A stretch of 64,000 nucleotides of DNA, taken from the NCBI RefSeq assembly GCF_963855985.1, contig NC_087109.1, forward strand, positions 9,940,001 through 10,004,000, written 5' to 3'. Of the stretch, positions 52,531 to 63,159 are shown in pieces (positions within the stretch are counted from its first letter, which is position 1; every line of letters begins with the position of its first letter). Origin of the DNA: Ostrinia nubilalis. Taxonomy: Eukaryota > Arthropoda > Insecta > Lepidoptera > Crambidae. Made by a program: the position numbers and the translations under genes. The notes beneath the pieces are model-generated. The model was not told the DNA's origin, ran no database searches, and saw nothing but the letters and a program-made list of their open reading frames with translations.

Positions 52531-55034
52531 TTATTGCGGTATTATTAATAGAGCTTCAGTGTCATTGTAATTAGTTTTAAGTAACCAGTTTCGAATGACA
52601 TTTCTACATTCGTATCTTGATTTGCTGTATATATATAAGTGCTTATTTAGTTTATTATACAAGTGTGATGCTAGGAATTCCAAGTGTCTTTGGGAGAACG
52701 TTGTATGACAAGGTAGTAATTTGCAAACTTTGTCTGATCTACGTTTGAGCAGGGTGAGAGATCGATCGTAAGTAAGAGTTGAATGTTTGTAAAGAGTGGC
52801 GTGGAGTATGAATAGTTGCCTGATAGTGAGGACTCCACAGTCCTGGTACAATGTCTCGGTTGGATAACGGAAGGGTTTCCTATGCATAACTTTGAGGATC
52901 GATCTTTGGGCGCGTTCAAGTTTTATGAGTTTTGATTTGGCTGCGCCACCCCACGCTGGTATGCAGTAGCTGTATATTGATTGAGCCAGTGCTAGATAGA
53001 CAGACTTAATCAGTTTTGTGGTGAGGACATTGCGAAGAATTTTGAAGATCCACGTTAACTTGCGCGAACGAGATGATAGTAGGGCAATTTGTTCGTTCCA
53101 TGATAGAGTTTCGTCTATTTGAACGCCTAGGTACCTTATGTGGCCCACTCGTTCCAAATTTAGGCAGTGGCAGGTGTTGGAGCCTATGCAAGAAATATTA
53201 GTATGAATTTTTAGACTAAAATTTGAATCCGGTAGGTGGTCTTTCCTTATTCCAAAGGTTATGAGTTTTGACTTGTGGACATTAAGAGTCAAAAGATTGA
53301 CTTGTAACCATGATGATATAAGAGCCAAGCCTGTTTCCGCAGAATGTTTCACTTCATTCCAAGTGTTCCCTTTAAATATGAGAGCCGTATCGTCGGCATA
53401 AGAGAAAACGCTGCCATTGGGAGGTTTGAAGTTGCATAAGTCATTTATGTAGATAAGAAACAGGCTTGGCCCCAGGACACTGCCCTGTGGGACTCCACAA
53501 GTGATTGGACGCTCAGAACTGTTTAGGTCACCAATTTTCACCGTTTGACTTCTGTTACTCAAAAAACTGTGGAATAGTTTTAGCGGCGTTCCTCGAATTC
53601 CAACAGATTCAAGCTTTTGAAGTAAGATGGGCGTAGAGACAGTGTCGAAGGCTTTTGCCAGATCAAGGAATACACCGATACATTTTTCTTTGTTGTCCAA
53701 TGATCTAGTTACAGAGTTAACAAGTTGTGTGACCGCATTTTCAGTACATTTGTGGGGTTGGAAACCAAATTGAGAGGCAGAGATGAGTTGTTTGTCAGTT
53801 AAGTAATGCATGAGACGTTTGTTAATTAGTTTTTCTAGTATTTTTGATAAAGATGTTAGGACTGCTATTGGACGATAATTTTCGACACTGTCTCTACATC
53901 CGCCCTTGTGAATGGGATGGATTATGGAGCGTTTAAAACATTGAGGGAAAATACCATTGTTGAAACAAAGATTGAAAATATGTGTTAGAATAGGGGTAAT
54001 TGTTTTACTTGTAAGTTTCAGAAAGAACGATGGAATACCGTCCCAACCTGTGGCGGAGTCATTTTTTAGGTTATGTATCAGATTTTCTACCTCAGAGTTA
54101 TCCGTTGGATAGAGTGCAAAAGAATATGAAACAAAAGTGGCACCAGAATCAGTGTTTTGTGTGATAGGGGTGGTTGTGGAAGCCCGGCTATTGTCAATTT
54201 TACTCGCAAGTTTTTCACCTATTTCCGAAAAATAACTGTTAACTAAATTTATTGATGCCTCAGGATCTTCAGAATGGCATTTTGTAAGCTCGACAGCAGG
54301 ATTCATATTTTTGGTGGTGTTAGTAATCTCTCGTAAAGCTTTCCAGGTTTGTTTTGGGTTCTTACAACTATTTATTTGTGTTCTCTGATGTTCTGTTTTT
54401 AGTCGATTCAGTAAGTCATTGCAAAAGTTTCTGTATCTCAGATAACTAGTCTTAAGGATTTCGTTATCTGGAGACTTTTTGTGTTTTTTATGAAGGGAAT
54501 CTCTATGAATTATGCAGCGTAACATACCCGCGGTGATCCAGGGCTTAATTATTTTCTTCCTGTTTGGTATCTTTTTAATTGTAGTGTTGTGTTCAAGCAC
54601 TTGCTTTAGGCAGGTAACCAAATTTTCCGTCGCGGTGTTAGGACAATCAATCGTAGTGATGAACGACAGATCGCGGTTGCTTAAATCGACTGCAGCTTTT
54701 TCATAGTTGGTTATTGTTTTTGTTTTGGCAATTTTACTTCTACTCAGATGGCTGTTCAAATTAAACAAAATAGGTAAGTGATCAGTTATGAGGAAATCTA
54801 TCACAAAAGTTTGCGATTCGTGTGGAGTTTTTAAAAGGACATGATCAATACAGTTGTTTAGTCTAGTTGGTAAAGTGTGTGCTGGAAGTAGACCGTTTTC
54901 TGCCATGAGATTCAGATATTCGTCACACCGTTCATCACCAGAATTTGGTTTGATGTCAATGTTAATGTCACCTACGACAATTATTGTCTTGAAGTTAGCC
55001 AGCGCTTTTAGGGAATTATCGAGTGACAGTAAGA
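52531..55034 (-). CDS. LINE ORF2: end of endonuclease, reverse transcriptase, C-terminal domain
   Basis: The open frame runs from about 55034 (F-L-L-S-L-D-N-S-L) to 52531. Endonuclease signatures VVGDINIDI and TDHLPI come first. RT motifs follow: F-K-R-S-I-I-H-P-I-H-K-G and NYRPIAVLTSLSKILEK, motif A FLDLAKAFDTV, motif B GVPQGSVLGPSLFLIYINDL and motif C SYADDTALIF with both Asp residues. Then come Y-L-G-V-Q-I-D, W-G-G-A and the C-terminal R-A-Q-R-S-I-L-K-V block. It would nick target DNA and reverse transcribe the element RNA. This part has no stop or frameshift. The first ATG in the piece is at 54906, but the true frame continues upstream into the endonuclease across the insertion. Confidence 0.88.
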
Positions 55035-55146
55035 ATTAATAATAATAATAATAATAAAAGTTTATTTAACAACTTTAACATTTTTTACATTGCTTACATT
55101 GCATTGTTGTACATACATTTCCTTAAAGACCCGTTTAATGCTAAGG
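55035..55146 (-). mobile_element. Short LINE 3' end inserted in ORF2
   Basis: About 110 bp ending in aataaacttttattattatt, a (TTA)n tail. It separates SPSIKNIN from FLLSLDNSL, which are contiguous in an intact endonuclease. Same strand as the host LINE. Confidence 0.65.
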
Positions 55147-55557
55147 TTGATGTTGATTGATGTTTTTAATTGATGGTGATCTATATAGACATAGAATAGC
55201 GACTTCTTTTTTAATTTCAATTAGAAGGCAATTGGCGTCTTTGAATGGCAATTGTTCCAGCTTACATGTGATATCTCTTGATATGTAAATAACGACTCCA
55301 TCATTTTGGTTATGTGTTATTTGGGAATGATAAAGTTTGTAATTTTCAAAATGTGGAGGAGGTTTGAAGTCCGTTAGCCAGCATTCCGTTAGGATCAAGA
55401 TATCACAAGTGACATTTAGTATTTTAAGAAAAGATGCAAATCCATCGAGGTTACGGTAAATACTTCTAATGTTCTGAGTTATTATTTTGAGACCGTTGTG
55501 ATAGTGCTTAAGTTTGTTTTTACAATCTTTTGGTTCAATTACCATAGCATCAGACAC
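55147..55557 (-). pseudogene. LINE ORF2: N-terminal endonuclease part
   Basis: This AP-type endonuclease start shows GLKIITQNIRSIYRNLDGF, the catalytic Glu in LILTECWL, then VVIYI and LLIEIKKEVAILCLYRSPS, and goes off frame into the inserted tail. Together with VVGDIN and TDHLP downstream it provides the catalytic set. The frame is open above 55557 to about 55636. The first ATG is at about 55545, 336 bases after the ORF1 stop. Confidence 0.75.
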
Positions 55558-55880
55558 AGTTAGGCTATCTAGTTCGGTGTTTAGGTCGGTTAAGTCGAAT
55601 TTTGCTGAGAATGATTTACTGGAGTATATAACGGACTAAGATTTTGTATAGCGAATTGAGTAATACTGGAATTATTATAAAATTGTTTTGAGTAGTATGT
55701 GTGTGCGGGTGTTACGAGTTGTATTTTGTAAGTTTTATGTGTAGTGTATTGTTTAGTTGAGTACGAGTGAGTGTAGAAGTGGTTAGTAAATGTGCAAGTG
55801 AAATGAGCGCCGTAAAAAGAGATAGGTACATGTAGGACCATAACTAAGCAAAGAATACATACAGAATAAGGCCCGTCTAG

Positions 55881-56543
55881 TCACTTATCAGAGGTAAAGT
55901 TTAGCTTCTTAATGTCGTCCTCGCTGTCCACTCTCAGCACTCTCGTATTGCTTTCCTTGCGAAGAAATATATGTCCATTCTTGGTCCAACAGAATTTATA
56001 ACCGTTTTCAGAGGCGAAACTACGTGTTTGTGCATACAGTCTTTTGGTGATTGCTGGTAAACTTTCAGATATGTAGATTGTTTCTGTAGTTCCGCTGAGG
56101 CCGAGATGCTGAGTTGTCAAGTTTGATTTGTTATTAGTACGAAATCTTCTTGCTGATTCTATAAATGTTTCTTTTTTGAGTACAGTCATAAATTCGACGA
56201 TAATGGGTTTCTTGTTTGACAATTTGGACTCATAACGAAATAGGTCTTTGATGTCGTTAGTTTCGATTGCCGAGTTGGTTGCCACCCCAATCGTTTTAAC
56301 TATTTTCAACAGGTCTTCTTTCGTTTCGGGGATTTTCTGTGGGAGGTTGCGTATTTCAACACTTGTATTTCGGTTGGATCGTTCCAAAGTTGTGATTCTG
56401 GATTCCAGTTCCCTGATGTAGGTCATATCCTTCTTTCTGTCCTCTTCATTCTTCATCAGTTGCAATCTTACTTCTTCATATTTTTGTGACATAAAGTCTA
56501 GGGATTTTGATATTTCAAGGTTTTGATCTTTAATTTCCTGCAT
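55881..56543 (-). CDS. LINE ORF1: coiled-coil RNA-binding protein
   Basis: 220 codons from ATG 56543; the frame is open a further 50 bases or so upstream, so the native N-terminus is probably cut. Residues 1-60 form a heptad-like coiled coil (SLDFMSQKYEEVRLQLMKNE, ELESRITTLERSN). A globular RRM-like part follows (VEIRNLPQK, PIIVEFMTVLKKETFIESAR), then a C-terminal domain with YAQTRSFASENGYKFCWTKN and GHIFLRKES. This is the layout of LINE ORF1 chaperones, which trimerise and coat the element RNA. No zinc knuckles are seen. No stops, so a recent copy. Confidence 0.7.
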   Translation of the reverse strand: MQEIKDQNLEISKSLDFMSQKYEEVRLQLMKNEEDRKKDMTYIRELESRITTLERSNRNTSVEIRNLPQKIPETKEDLLKIVKTIGVATNSAIETNDIKDLFRYESKLSNKKPIIVEFMTVLKKETFIESARRFRTNNKSNLTTQHLGLSGTTETIYISESLPAITKRLYAQTRSFASENGYKFCWTKNGHIFLRKESNTRVLRVDSEDDIKKLNFTSDK

Positions 56544-56600
56544 TGAAGAATATAGGGAGTCGAATTTGCGGTTCTGTTCTTCACGGTTAATTTTGGTAAA

Positions 56601-57160
56601 TGTTTACTTAATGGCAACATTTACCAAAAAAAGTATGTTTTCAATTGCACAAATGATGACTTTATGTTGCGTATCCATTACACGCAGCATCGTTTGGTTA
56701 AGTATTGTCTTTTATGCAAATAATATACTGTATCAACTCACATAGAACAGTTTATTTTTAGTTTCTATAATTTAAAGCCCGTTTTAATACATGAAATGAA
56801 TGCTTGTATTTTTTTTTCGGAACTCTCTTCGGCTTTCACGATTTTGCGGGAATTTTTTTCAATTGATTTTCTCTGTATGTTCAGTTTTCCGATTTTCCGG
56901 GAAAATTTTCCAATTTTTCTCTTCATAAAACCTTTCACGGGTTTCAAAGAATATTTCGAGTTTTGAAAAATAAATAAAGTTGAATGGGTCCAATTTTATT
57001 GTTCTTTTAGCGCTCGCTAGATTCATGCGATAGTTGAATGTGTTTTTCATTTTCTATTTTACTTTTAAGCCATATTTTATTTTACTACACAATTCCGAAG
57101 TACCTCTTTTTTAGCAATTGAATTTCTCCAAAGGAATTCTTTAATTCTGATCCATTAGGG
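56601..57160. other. No supported gene
   Basis: AT-rich sequence with short lysine-rich minus frames (56765-57050), which are compositional artefacts. Confidence 0.35.
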
Positions 57161-57164
57161 CATA

Positions 57165-57345
57165 CAAGTTCTCGAGTGGCGATCATGGTCCGGAAAACGT
57201 AGTATAGGAAGACCCCTACTCGGTGAACCGACGACCTGGAGAAGGTCGCGGGAAGCACCTGGATGCGGGCAGCGTAGGACCGGTCGTTGTGGAAATCCTT
57301 GGGGAGGCCTTTGTTCAATAATGGACGGCATTCGGTTAAAACAAA
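57165..57345 (+). pseudogene. RTE-type LINE C-terminal remnant
   Basis: In interrupted frames: VLEWRSWSGKR, then RWTDDLEKVAGSTWMRAA and SLGEAFVQ with gacggcattcggttaaaac. Similar remnants are at 16200, 26215, 32733, 49685 and 61050. Confidence 0.6.
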
Positions 57346-57369
57346 TGAACATCAGTCATTTAAGCCAAT

Positions 57370-57716
57370 CGATGGTGACAATAGCCCCCCCTCCAATCCG
57401 TCCCCCGGACACGGCCTGAGCCGAGGTCCGAGCCTACCGTGGCGCCCTCAGGCCGCGTCCGTAGTCCCCTCGATCGGGCCCACTAGAGTGAGCCAACCGT
57501 AGGCTGGACTTTGGTCCAACACCGCGGTGGGCAACCCTCTAGTTGGGTTTGCCACTGATCGGGCGTCTTATGCGCTCGATACGGCCCGATCGCGAACGGC
57601 GGCCCGCGCACCGACGATCGCCAAACGGCTAGAGTACTTTCTGTACTCGCCACTCTGCCCGGTGAAGCTGGAAAAGCTCCTCAAGCTACCAGCGCGCGTC
57701 CCTTAAAAAAAAAAGA
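57370..57716 (+). repeat. GC-rich LINE 3'-end-like segment with A-tail
   Basis: About 60% GC in an AT-rich region, ending in a run of 10 A at 57705-57714. It may be the 3' end of an R1-type element. No protein motif is recognisable. Confidence 0.4.
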
Positions 57717-57868
57717 CAATAGCCCAATGGTGTTGGCGTAATGTCGGATGGGATCCGAGGAACGTGGGTTCGGACCCCGCCACGCTACTGGACAATTTGT
57801 GATGAACCCACTCGTAACACGAGCATAAGTATTTAGCTTACCACGAGGGGTTAACGGGACTAAAAAAG
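57715..57868 (+). mobile_element. tRNA-related SINE, second family (copy 2, fuller)
   Basis: An A-box-like AATGGTGTTGGCG, the B-box GGTTCGGACCCCGCC, then gaacccactcgtaacacgag and ccacgaggggttaacgggac. It is immediately downstream of the A-tail of the preceding segment. Confidence 0.65.
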
Positions 57869-57957
57869 TTATTTCAGTCAATCTTGAGATTGTTGGTCAA
57901 ATGAGATAGAAAACTAACTTCCTATAACAAATTCTACTACTTTATGACTCGCGCTTA

Positions 57958-58136
57958 GCTCAGTCAGCGCCTGAGGTAAAAGAGCGGCACGGGAGGGTGT
58001 TTTTGAGAAACCAAATGGCGTCGAGACTTCAGATATGCTTCAGATTTGTTTGCTCTGTCACGTCATAATAATGACAATGTCACCCCTCCCGTATCGCGCA
58101 CATACCTCAGGCACTGATTGAGTTAAGCACTAGATC
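57958..58136. mobile_element. MITE family CTCA..CAGTGCCTGAG (copy 2)
   Basis: cttagctcagtcagcgcctg aggta and the inverse right end tacctcaggcactgattgag. The interior acgggagggtgtttttgaga is shared with 26885-26995. Confidence 0.65.
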
Positions 58137-58155
58137 TATTACATGTACGTAAATA

Positions 58156-58683
58156 CACTCAACATCAAATAAACCGCACCTTCCGCGACGCGAACTTTAA
58201 AGATTATCTTCTGACACAATCATGGTACCCCAACAATATTGGTGTTATTTGAAAGCCCAATAAATATCCTTAAAGAAAAATAAATTTCATTTCTAAATAA
58301 ATGATTAAAATATTTTATAGGTACCATAAATGTGACTTGAAAATAGACCTCACTTTGGGCTCACCTCTGGGATCAATTAGACCAATTTTTATGGTTATAA
58401 AACCAAATAAAGATCTCACGTGTCCTCTTTAACAGATGGATAGCGATTAATCCCAACTTAACAGTTTTAAAGTCATAAAAAATGGCTATAGCGTAACTAC
58501 CTATTTTTTGAAGAAGTGACTCTGGATCCTTGTAAAGACACATTTTTGGGGTAAAAACCTTTCCTTTAATGAAATGAAGTTTAGAACTAGGCTTTCAAAT
58601 GGTACCAATGTTGGTGGGAAGTGGGGATGCATACGTTTGATAAGTGCTTGTCGCGGGAGGTGCGATTTATTTGATGCCGAGTG
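58156..58683. mobile_element. Palindromic TA-flanked MITE (Tc1/mariner-like)
   Basis: The ends are CACTCAACATCAAATAAACC and (inverse) CACTCGGCATCAAATAAATC, with TA at 58154-58155 and 58684-58685. Much of the interior is inverted as well (ggtaccccaacaatattggt / atggtaccaatgttggtggg). 528 bp. Confidence 0.7.
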
Positions 58684-58747
58684 TAGTTACCTACTGTAGT
58701 CGATTCAGATATTGAAAAAGTTCAGAAAATGGAACACCTGGAACATA

Positions 58748-59122
58748 ATTTCTACTAGTATCTTAATATGTAAGTCTAGATATTAGCACGTCACTACCTT
58801 GTTTAATATACCACGCAATCTTGTATACCCATTCTTATAAGATACACCATACAAGAATGCATGGTAAATTCAGTGAACTGCTCCTGAATCGAATGTACCT
58901 ACTACTACTATTTCTATTTATTTATATTATCCGACAGACAGTGGTGACTGAGTTTGTTGCGGCGCTTCTTCTCAGCACTTGCCAAATGTTGGTCTCGAAG
59001 CGCTGGTAGGGTAAAAAGATTATGAGACATGTAGAGGCTCCTTAAGAGCAAAATGACGATTTGTAAGAACTATTTATTAGTCCAAACAAATAAAGAAATT
59101 TTGACTTTGACTTTGACTTTGA
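58748..59122 (+). mobile_element. 5'-truncated LINE (3' UTR only), copy of 1546-1922
   Basis: Almost identical to 1546-1922 (cttaatatgtaagtctagat through gacgatttgtaagaactatt), ending in (TTTGAC)n. The 62-codon frame is part of the UTR. Confidence 0.85.
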
Positions 59123-59129
59123 CTATAAA

Positions 59130-59950
59130 GAATAAATATTCAATACTCAATTTCCGATTATGGCATAAGAATAAATTCAGCAGTTATATCCCACGTGAAA
59201 TACGGTAAGTCCCGATTTGCAGTTCCCTTGGGAATGATCATTAATCTAGAGAACCTTTATCACATCTTTAGGGTAAGGTCACAACGAGCAGTTATGTAGC
59301 GCGCGAAAAACGCAAGACATTGTCACTCATCATTACTATTTGTGTAATGTCCTTTGTCATAAATGTTTCATTCTTTCATTCTTATTAATTATCAACTGTT
59401 TGTTCAGTGTGGGGAGAGCAGGCCAGATCCTCCATTCTCCTCTAGTAATATGAGACTACCGTCCTCCTGCAGTGTTTAGAGTACAACAAAGTCTTGCCCC
59501 CTTACTACAACTTGCTACAACTTTATAAATACTTTTCAAACTATCACCAGTTGTCTGACAATGTCATAAATCTGTCAAACTCCATAAAAATACACCGGTT
59601 ATGGTTATAGTCACGGTTAAAGTTAGGTGGTGCAACTCAGCCTAAGAGTTTGACTACAATGCTTAAGTACTTTACATTTTACCCAAACTTCTTCAGAGTT
59701 AAGCATCTTGACAAGTTGACAATTTCTTCTTATTTAAGTTACTGGCGTGTAGCGTGTTAAAAACGCCCAAAAATACCGCTCCGTGTGTACCTAGCTTTAA
59801 TAGCAAGATCTTAGCGAAGATATATAGCTTTTATTTCTTCTGTGGGCTGTGTCCAAGTATAATGTATTGCTTCATAGGCCGCCTCTGGACATTAACTAAG
59901 CTAAGTTAGGGTGAGGACAAATATTATATTCTGTTCGGATTTGGAATAAA
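59130..59950. other. Unassigned, with one MITE
   Basis: 59540-59646 is an AGGCTGAGTTG-family MITE lacking its left end (gtcaaactccataaaaatac ... ttaggtggtgcaactcagcc). No gene is seen. Confidence 0.45.
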
Positions 59951-59959
59951 GCAGGAAAT

Positions 59960-60241
59960 CATAATCTATATTTATAAAAGCGAAAGGTCACTGATTGACT
60001 GACTGACTCATCATGAAACTCAGAAACTACAAGTGATGCGATGTGAGTGCAAATCTACTATATTATAAAAATAAGTCAGGTTTTCCTTCCTGACGCTATA
60101 ACTCCAGAACGCACGAACCGATTTCCACGGTTTTGCATTCGTTGGAAAGGTCTCGGGCTCCGTGAGGTTTATAGCAAAGAAAATTCAGGAAAATTTAACA
60201 AACGAAATTCAATGCGGGCGAAACCGCGGGTGGAAAGGTAG
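59960..60241 (+). mobile_element. Two Helitron-like 5' ends and one 3' end in tandem
   Basis: tctatatttataaaagcgaa + ggtcactgattgactgactg at about 59964 is followed by a second start tctactatattataaaaata at 60053. A 3' end gcgggcgaaaccgcgggtgg then aaaggtagt lies at about 60241, with CTAG changed to GTAG. Confidence 0.55.
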
Positions 60242-60244
60242 TAT

Positions 60245-61040
60245 GTTATAAGTTTAATTTTATTCCTTTGAAGTAAATTAATTTCTTTGACGATTTAAAA
60301 CATTTTTGGTCCCGAATATTGTAATTACGTTAATTACTATTAAAACACTGTTTCAATATCAAAGACACCTTCACATTAAAAGCCTGTCTCTTTTACATTT
60401 TTAGGAAAGAACACTGAAAATAATTACGGTCAGATTAGTAATTAATCCAATTAATTAGCGAAGATAAAAGACCCTTAAAGGACGATGACTGTAATTTAGG
60501 AATTAAATTGACCATAAACAAATATTAACGATCTTTTGGGTCGGTACCCCGCTTTTTACTTGGAATCTACACCGGGACACGTTTAAGTACTTTTTGGCTT
60601 ATTATTCCTTAGTTTGTTTTTACAAGCAATGCTTGGATTATACTTGTAAATAAACGAGTAATATGGGTATCAGAAAACGGATAAAAAGATAGATTAAGTA
60701 CTTAATGTTTCTTTGTAATTACATAGGCGACTACAGCTGACGGCACCTCGGTATCTTTGGATGAACGCCTAAGTACCTATGTCTTTAAATAAAATAATAC
60801 GCACTGGTCTTGAGATTGCTACTGCCAAATATGGGTAAGCATAGAAGGCTAAGAAGACTTATAAAAGGGCGATGGAGCTCGCAATTCTCTGAGTTTCCTC
60901 AACTTCTTGAAGCGTTCCCCGAGATAAGCTTGACTAAGTTGCAGAAGAAAGGTCATACAGAATTATTCCTTTTCCCATCTTTCGTTTCCACAACAGGAAC
61001 TTCTAACTAATGCTCGAAATATAAAATGAGGAGATCCATA
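60245..61040. other. No supported gene; homeodomain-site-rich patch
   Basis: 60425-60530 has gtaattaatccaattaatta, tagcgaagataaaagaccct and similar cores. The frame at 60810-61010 has no domain. Confidence 0.25.
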
Positions 61041-61049
61041 TGAGAATCA

Positions 61050-61262
61050 AAGTAACCAACGTAGCTCGTAGAATCGAACTCCAGTGGCAGTGGGAGGGGC
61101 ACATAGCTCGTAGAACGGATGGCCGATGAGGTAGCAAATTTCTCGAGGGACAACCACGGGCCGGAAGACGTAATGTGGGCAGGTCTTCCACTTGGTAGAC
61201 CGGTGACCGCAGTAAGTGCCTAGAAGCGCAGGATCAGTCATTCTAAAAATCTTAGGGGGAAA
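61050..61262 (+). pseudogene. RTE-type LINE C-terminal remnant
   Basis: VTNVARRIELQWQWEGHIAR, then decayed R-A-G-R-R-N-V-G-R-S-S-T-W and a final K-I-L-G. It is the longest N-terminal reach of the RTE remnants here apart from 16200. Confidence 0.55.
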
Positions 61263-61269
61263 AGACGTC

Positions 61270-62184
61270 TTGAGTTTGAAAGAAAGAAATCTAATGGTGC
61301 AATTTGGGATTTATTTTCAAAAAATTACGAACGCCATTGTAATGCTCCAAATCTCAATGAAAAATTACAACGAAATAAAAACTTCCTTCTTCGCATATCT
61401 TTTTATTTTCTCCCATTAATTTGGCGACAAGATGGTGGACCGTCGAAATGGCGGCTATGTCAGATAAAAAGCGAATTATTTACCCGTTTAAAGTGATTCT
61501 TAACGGTGCAAATGTTTTGTAAAGTGCAGACGTGAGAATTTTGTTTAGTTTGCGACTTTTTGTATGAGGTTTGGCATCTGGGCGTTTTTGTGCCTATCCA
61601 CGAAATGGATCTACCAAGAATGTTGGTTACATCCTCTACAAAAGCTGAATGAAACGCCACTACATAATCGTCACTGACTACGGACTTGTGATGTGCAAGC
61701 GTAGCTCACCCAAAAATTCTACGTTATCCTAAAGATTGTTTTTATCCATAACAGAGGTCTTGGCCTGTTTCTAACCTAGTGGAAAGTAACTTCAAGCCAA
61801 AGCAAGCTTCATCTGGAATCCTCAACCACAGATGAATGGGCTTCTTACCTCTAACTACCGAAAAACAACAATGCTCTTACATTGTTGTAACCATAGACTT
61901 TGGTAAGTTTGGAGGCTAATGAAATAGTGACAATTGTAATTGAACCCTATCGCAGTAATGCTAGCACTCCATTCATCTAGATCAGATCTTGCCTGCAGGC
62001 ACTGATAACGGTTTGCAAATACACATCTGCATTTATTTTGATGTCTGCCTAAAAGTCGTTCGTCTGCCCTCCCCAAACTCGACACGACCAAGCAATTTAG
62101 GGAGCTAATGTGCCGCAGCCCTTATCTCATTTAATTCCAACGCATGCCGGTTTTATTTCCGCCCTCAGGATTGGGCGGTAGCCT
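61270..62184. other. No supported gene
   Basis: gacaagatggtggaccgtcg aaatggcggc at 61430-61460 is a short GC-richer spot. The frames here lack domains. Confidence 0.3.
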
Positions 62185-62246
62185 TGTGGTAATGCGTTGA
62201 TGAAAGATGGCGCAAGATACGCTGACTTTTCGATGTTGTCGCTTAC

Positions 62247-63095
62247 CAGGGATGTTATGGACTTGAAAATCTATCTATACTAATATAATAAATGCGAAAG
62301 TAACTCTGTCTGTCTGTCTGTCTGTCTCACTTTCACGCCTAAACCACTGAACCGATTTTGATGAAATTTGGCATAGAGAGAGTTTGAGTCCCAGGAAAGG
62401 ACATAGGATAGTTTTTATCCCGGTTTTTGAAACAAGGACGCGCGCGATAAAGTTTTTCTGTGACAGACAAAATTCTACGCGGGCGAAACCGCGGGCGGAA
62501 AGCTAGTTATAAATAACTTGAAAAATCGCCCGGCCGACTGCTCTTCCAAGCCCGGCAAGCGGAAGGTCGTGGGTTCAATTCCCGCCTTAGGCAGTTTGAT
62601 TTTTTCAAGTTATTCATAATTTTCAAATTAGTTTGAGATGCGACTTTTAACGCTAAAAATTAAATAACTATGTTATGGATATCCGAAACCGTAACCGAAA
62701 CTTTCGGATATCCGAAAAAAAAATACCCGAAACCGTAACTATATCCGATTCAAAAGTTTCGGATAGTTTCGGATGTAGGCAATTTAAATTGTTATTTTTT
62801 AAAGCATTATAATATGTAAAGGCATTACAGCCTGATTTACCTTTAAATTGCCATCTAGTATAAATTTTTATTTTTGTATTACTTTTTATTCGATGTAAAG
62901 TGTGCGGCCATGAATGAACCGTGTTGGACAACTATTGCAAATTGCATTCTAAAGCACAGACATCCGTAACCATAACCGAAACTTTCGGATAATCCGAAAT
63001 AATTTACTATCCGTAACCGTAACCGGTATAATATTATTCTAATATCCGTTGTAACCGTATCCGTAACCGAAACTTCATATCCATAACATCCCTGG
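62247..63095. mobile_element. hAT-like MITE with CAGGGATGTTATGGA ends and nested Helitron
   Basis: The left end CAGGGATGTTATGGA and right end TCCATAACATCCCTG are inverted. The interior has repeated ATCCGAAACCGTAACCGAAA and AAGTTTCGGAT modules (62675-62780, 62965-63075). A CAGGG start is common in hAT elements. No classical 8-bp duplication is seen; the flanks are the 62-bp repeats. No transposase. Confidence 0.6.
62274..62506 (+). mobile_element. Helitron-like element with (TCTG)n, nested
   Basis: It starts TCtatactaatataataaat, has (CTGT)5 at 62307-62327, and ends CGGGCGGAAAGCTAG at 62506 then T. It lies inside the CAGGG element. Confidence 0.75.
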
Positions 63096-63159
63096 GCGTG
63101 GTAATGCGTTGATGAAAGATGGCGCAAGATACACTGTCTTTTCGATGTTGTCGTTTACA

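Larger units (their letters stand above)
52168..56600 (-). mobile_element. Nearly full-length non-LTR retrotransposon (jockey/CR1-like)
   Basis: Minus-strand order is ORF1 (56543-55881), ORF2 endonuclease (55557-55147), a small inserted LINE tail (55146-55035), ORF2 endonuclease-end plus RT (55034-52531), and a 3' UTR with (AC)n ending in (TTTA)n at about 52168. The 5' end is cut near 56600, where a hairpin (tttggtaaatgtt / aacatttaccaaa) begins. Confidence 0.85.
62185..63158. repeat. 62-bp direct duplication flanking a hAT-like element
   Basis: gtggtaatgcgttgatgaaa ... gatggcgcaagatac ... ttttcgatgttgtcg at 62185-62246 recurs at 63097-63158 with 4-5 changes. The interval is exactly filled by the CAGGG element. 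Confidence 0.7.

Noticed and set aside
62528..62596. tRNA-like sequence with B-box GGGTTCAATTCCC
   Set aside because: No convincing A-box or acceptor stem. It lies inside the CAGGG element and is most likely a SINE or tRNA relic.
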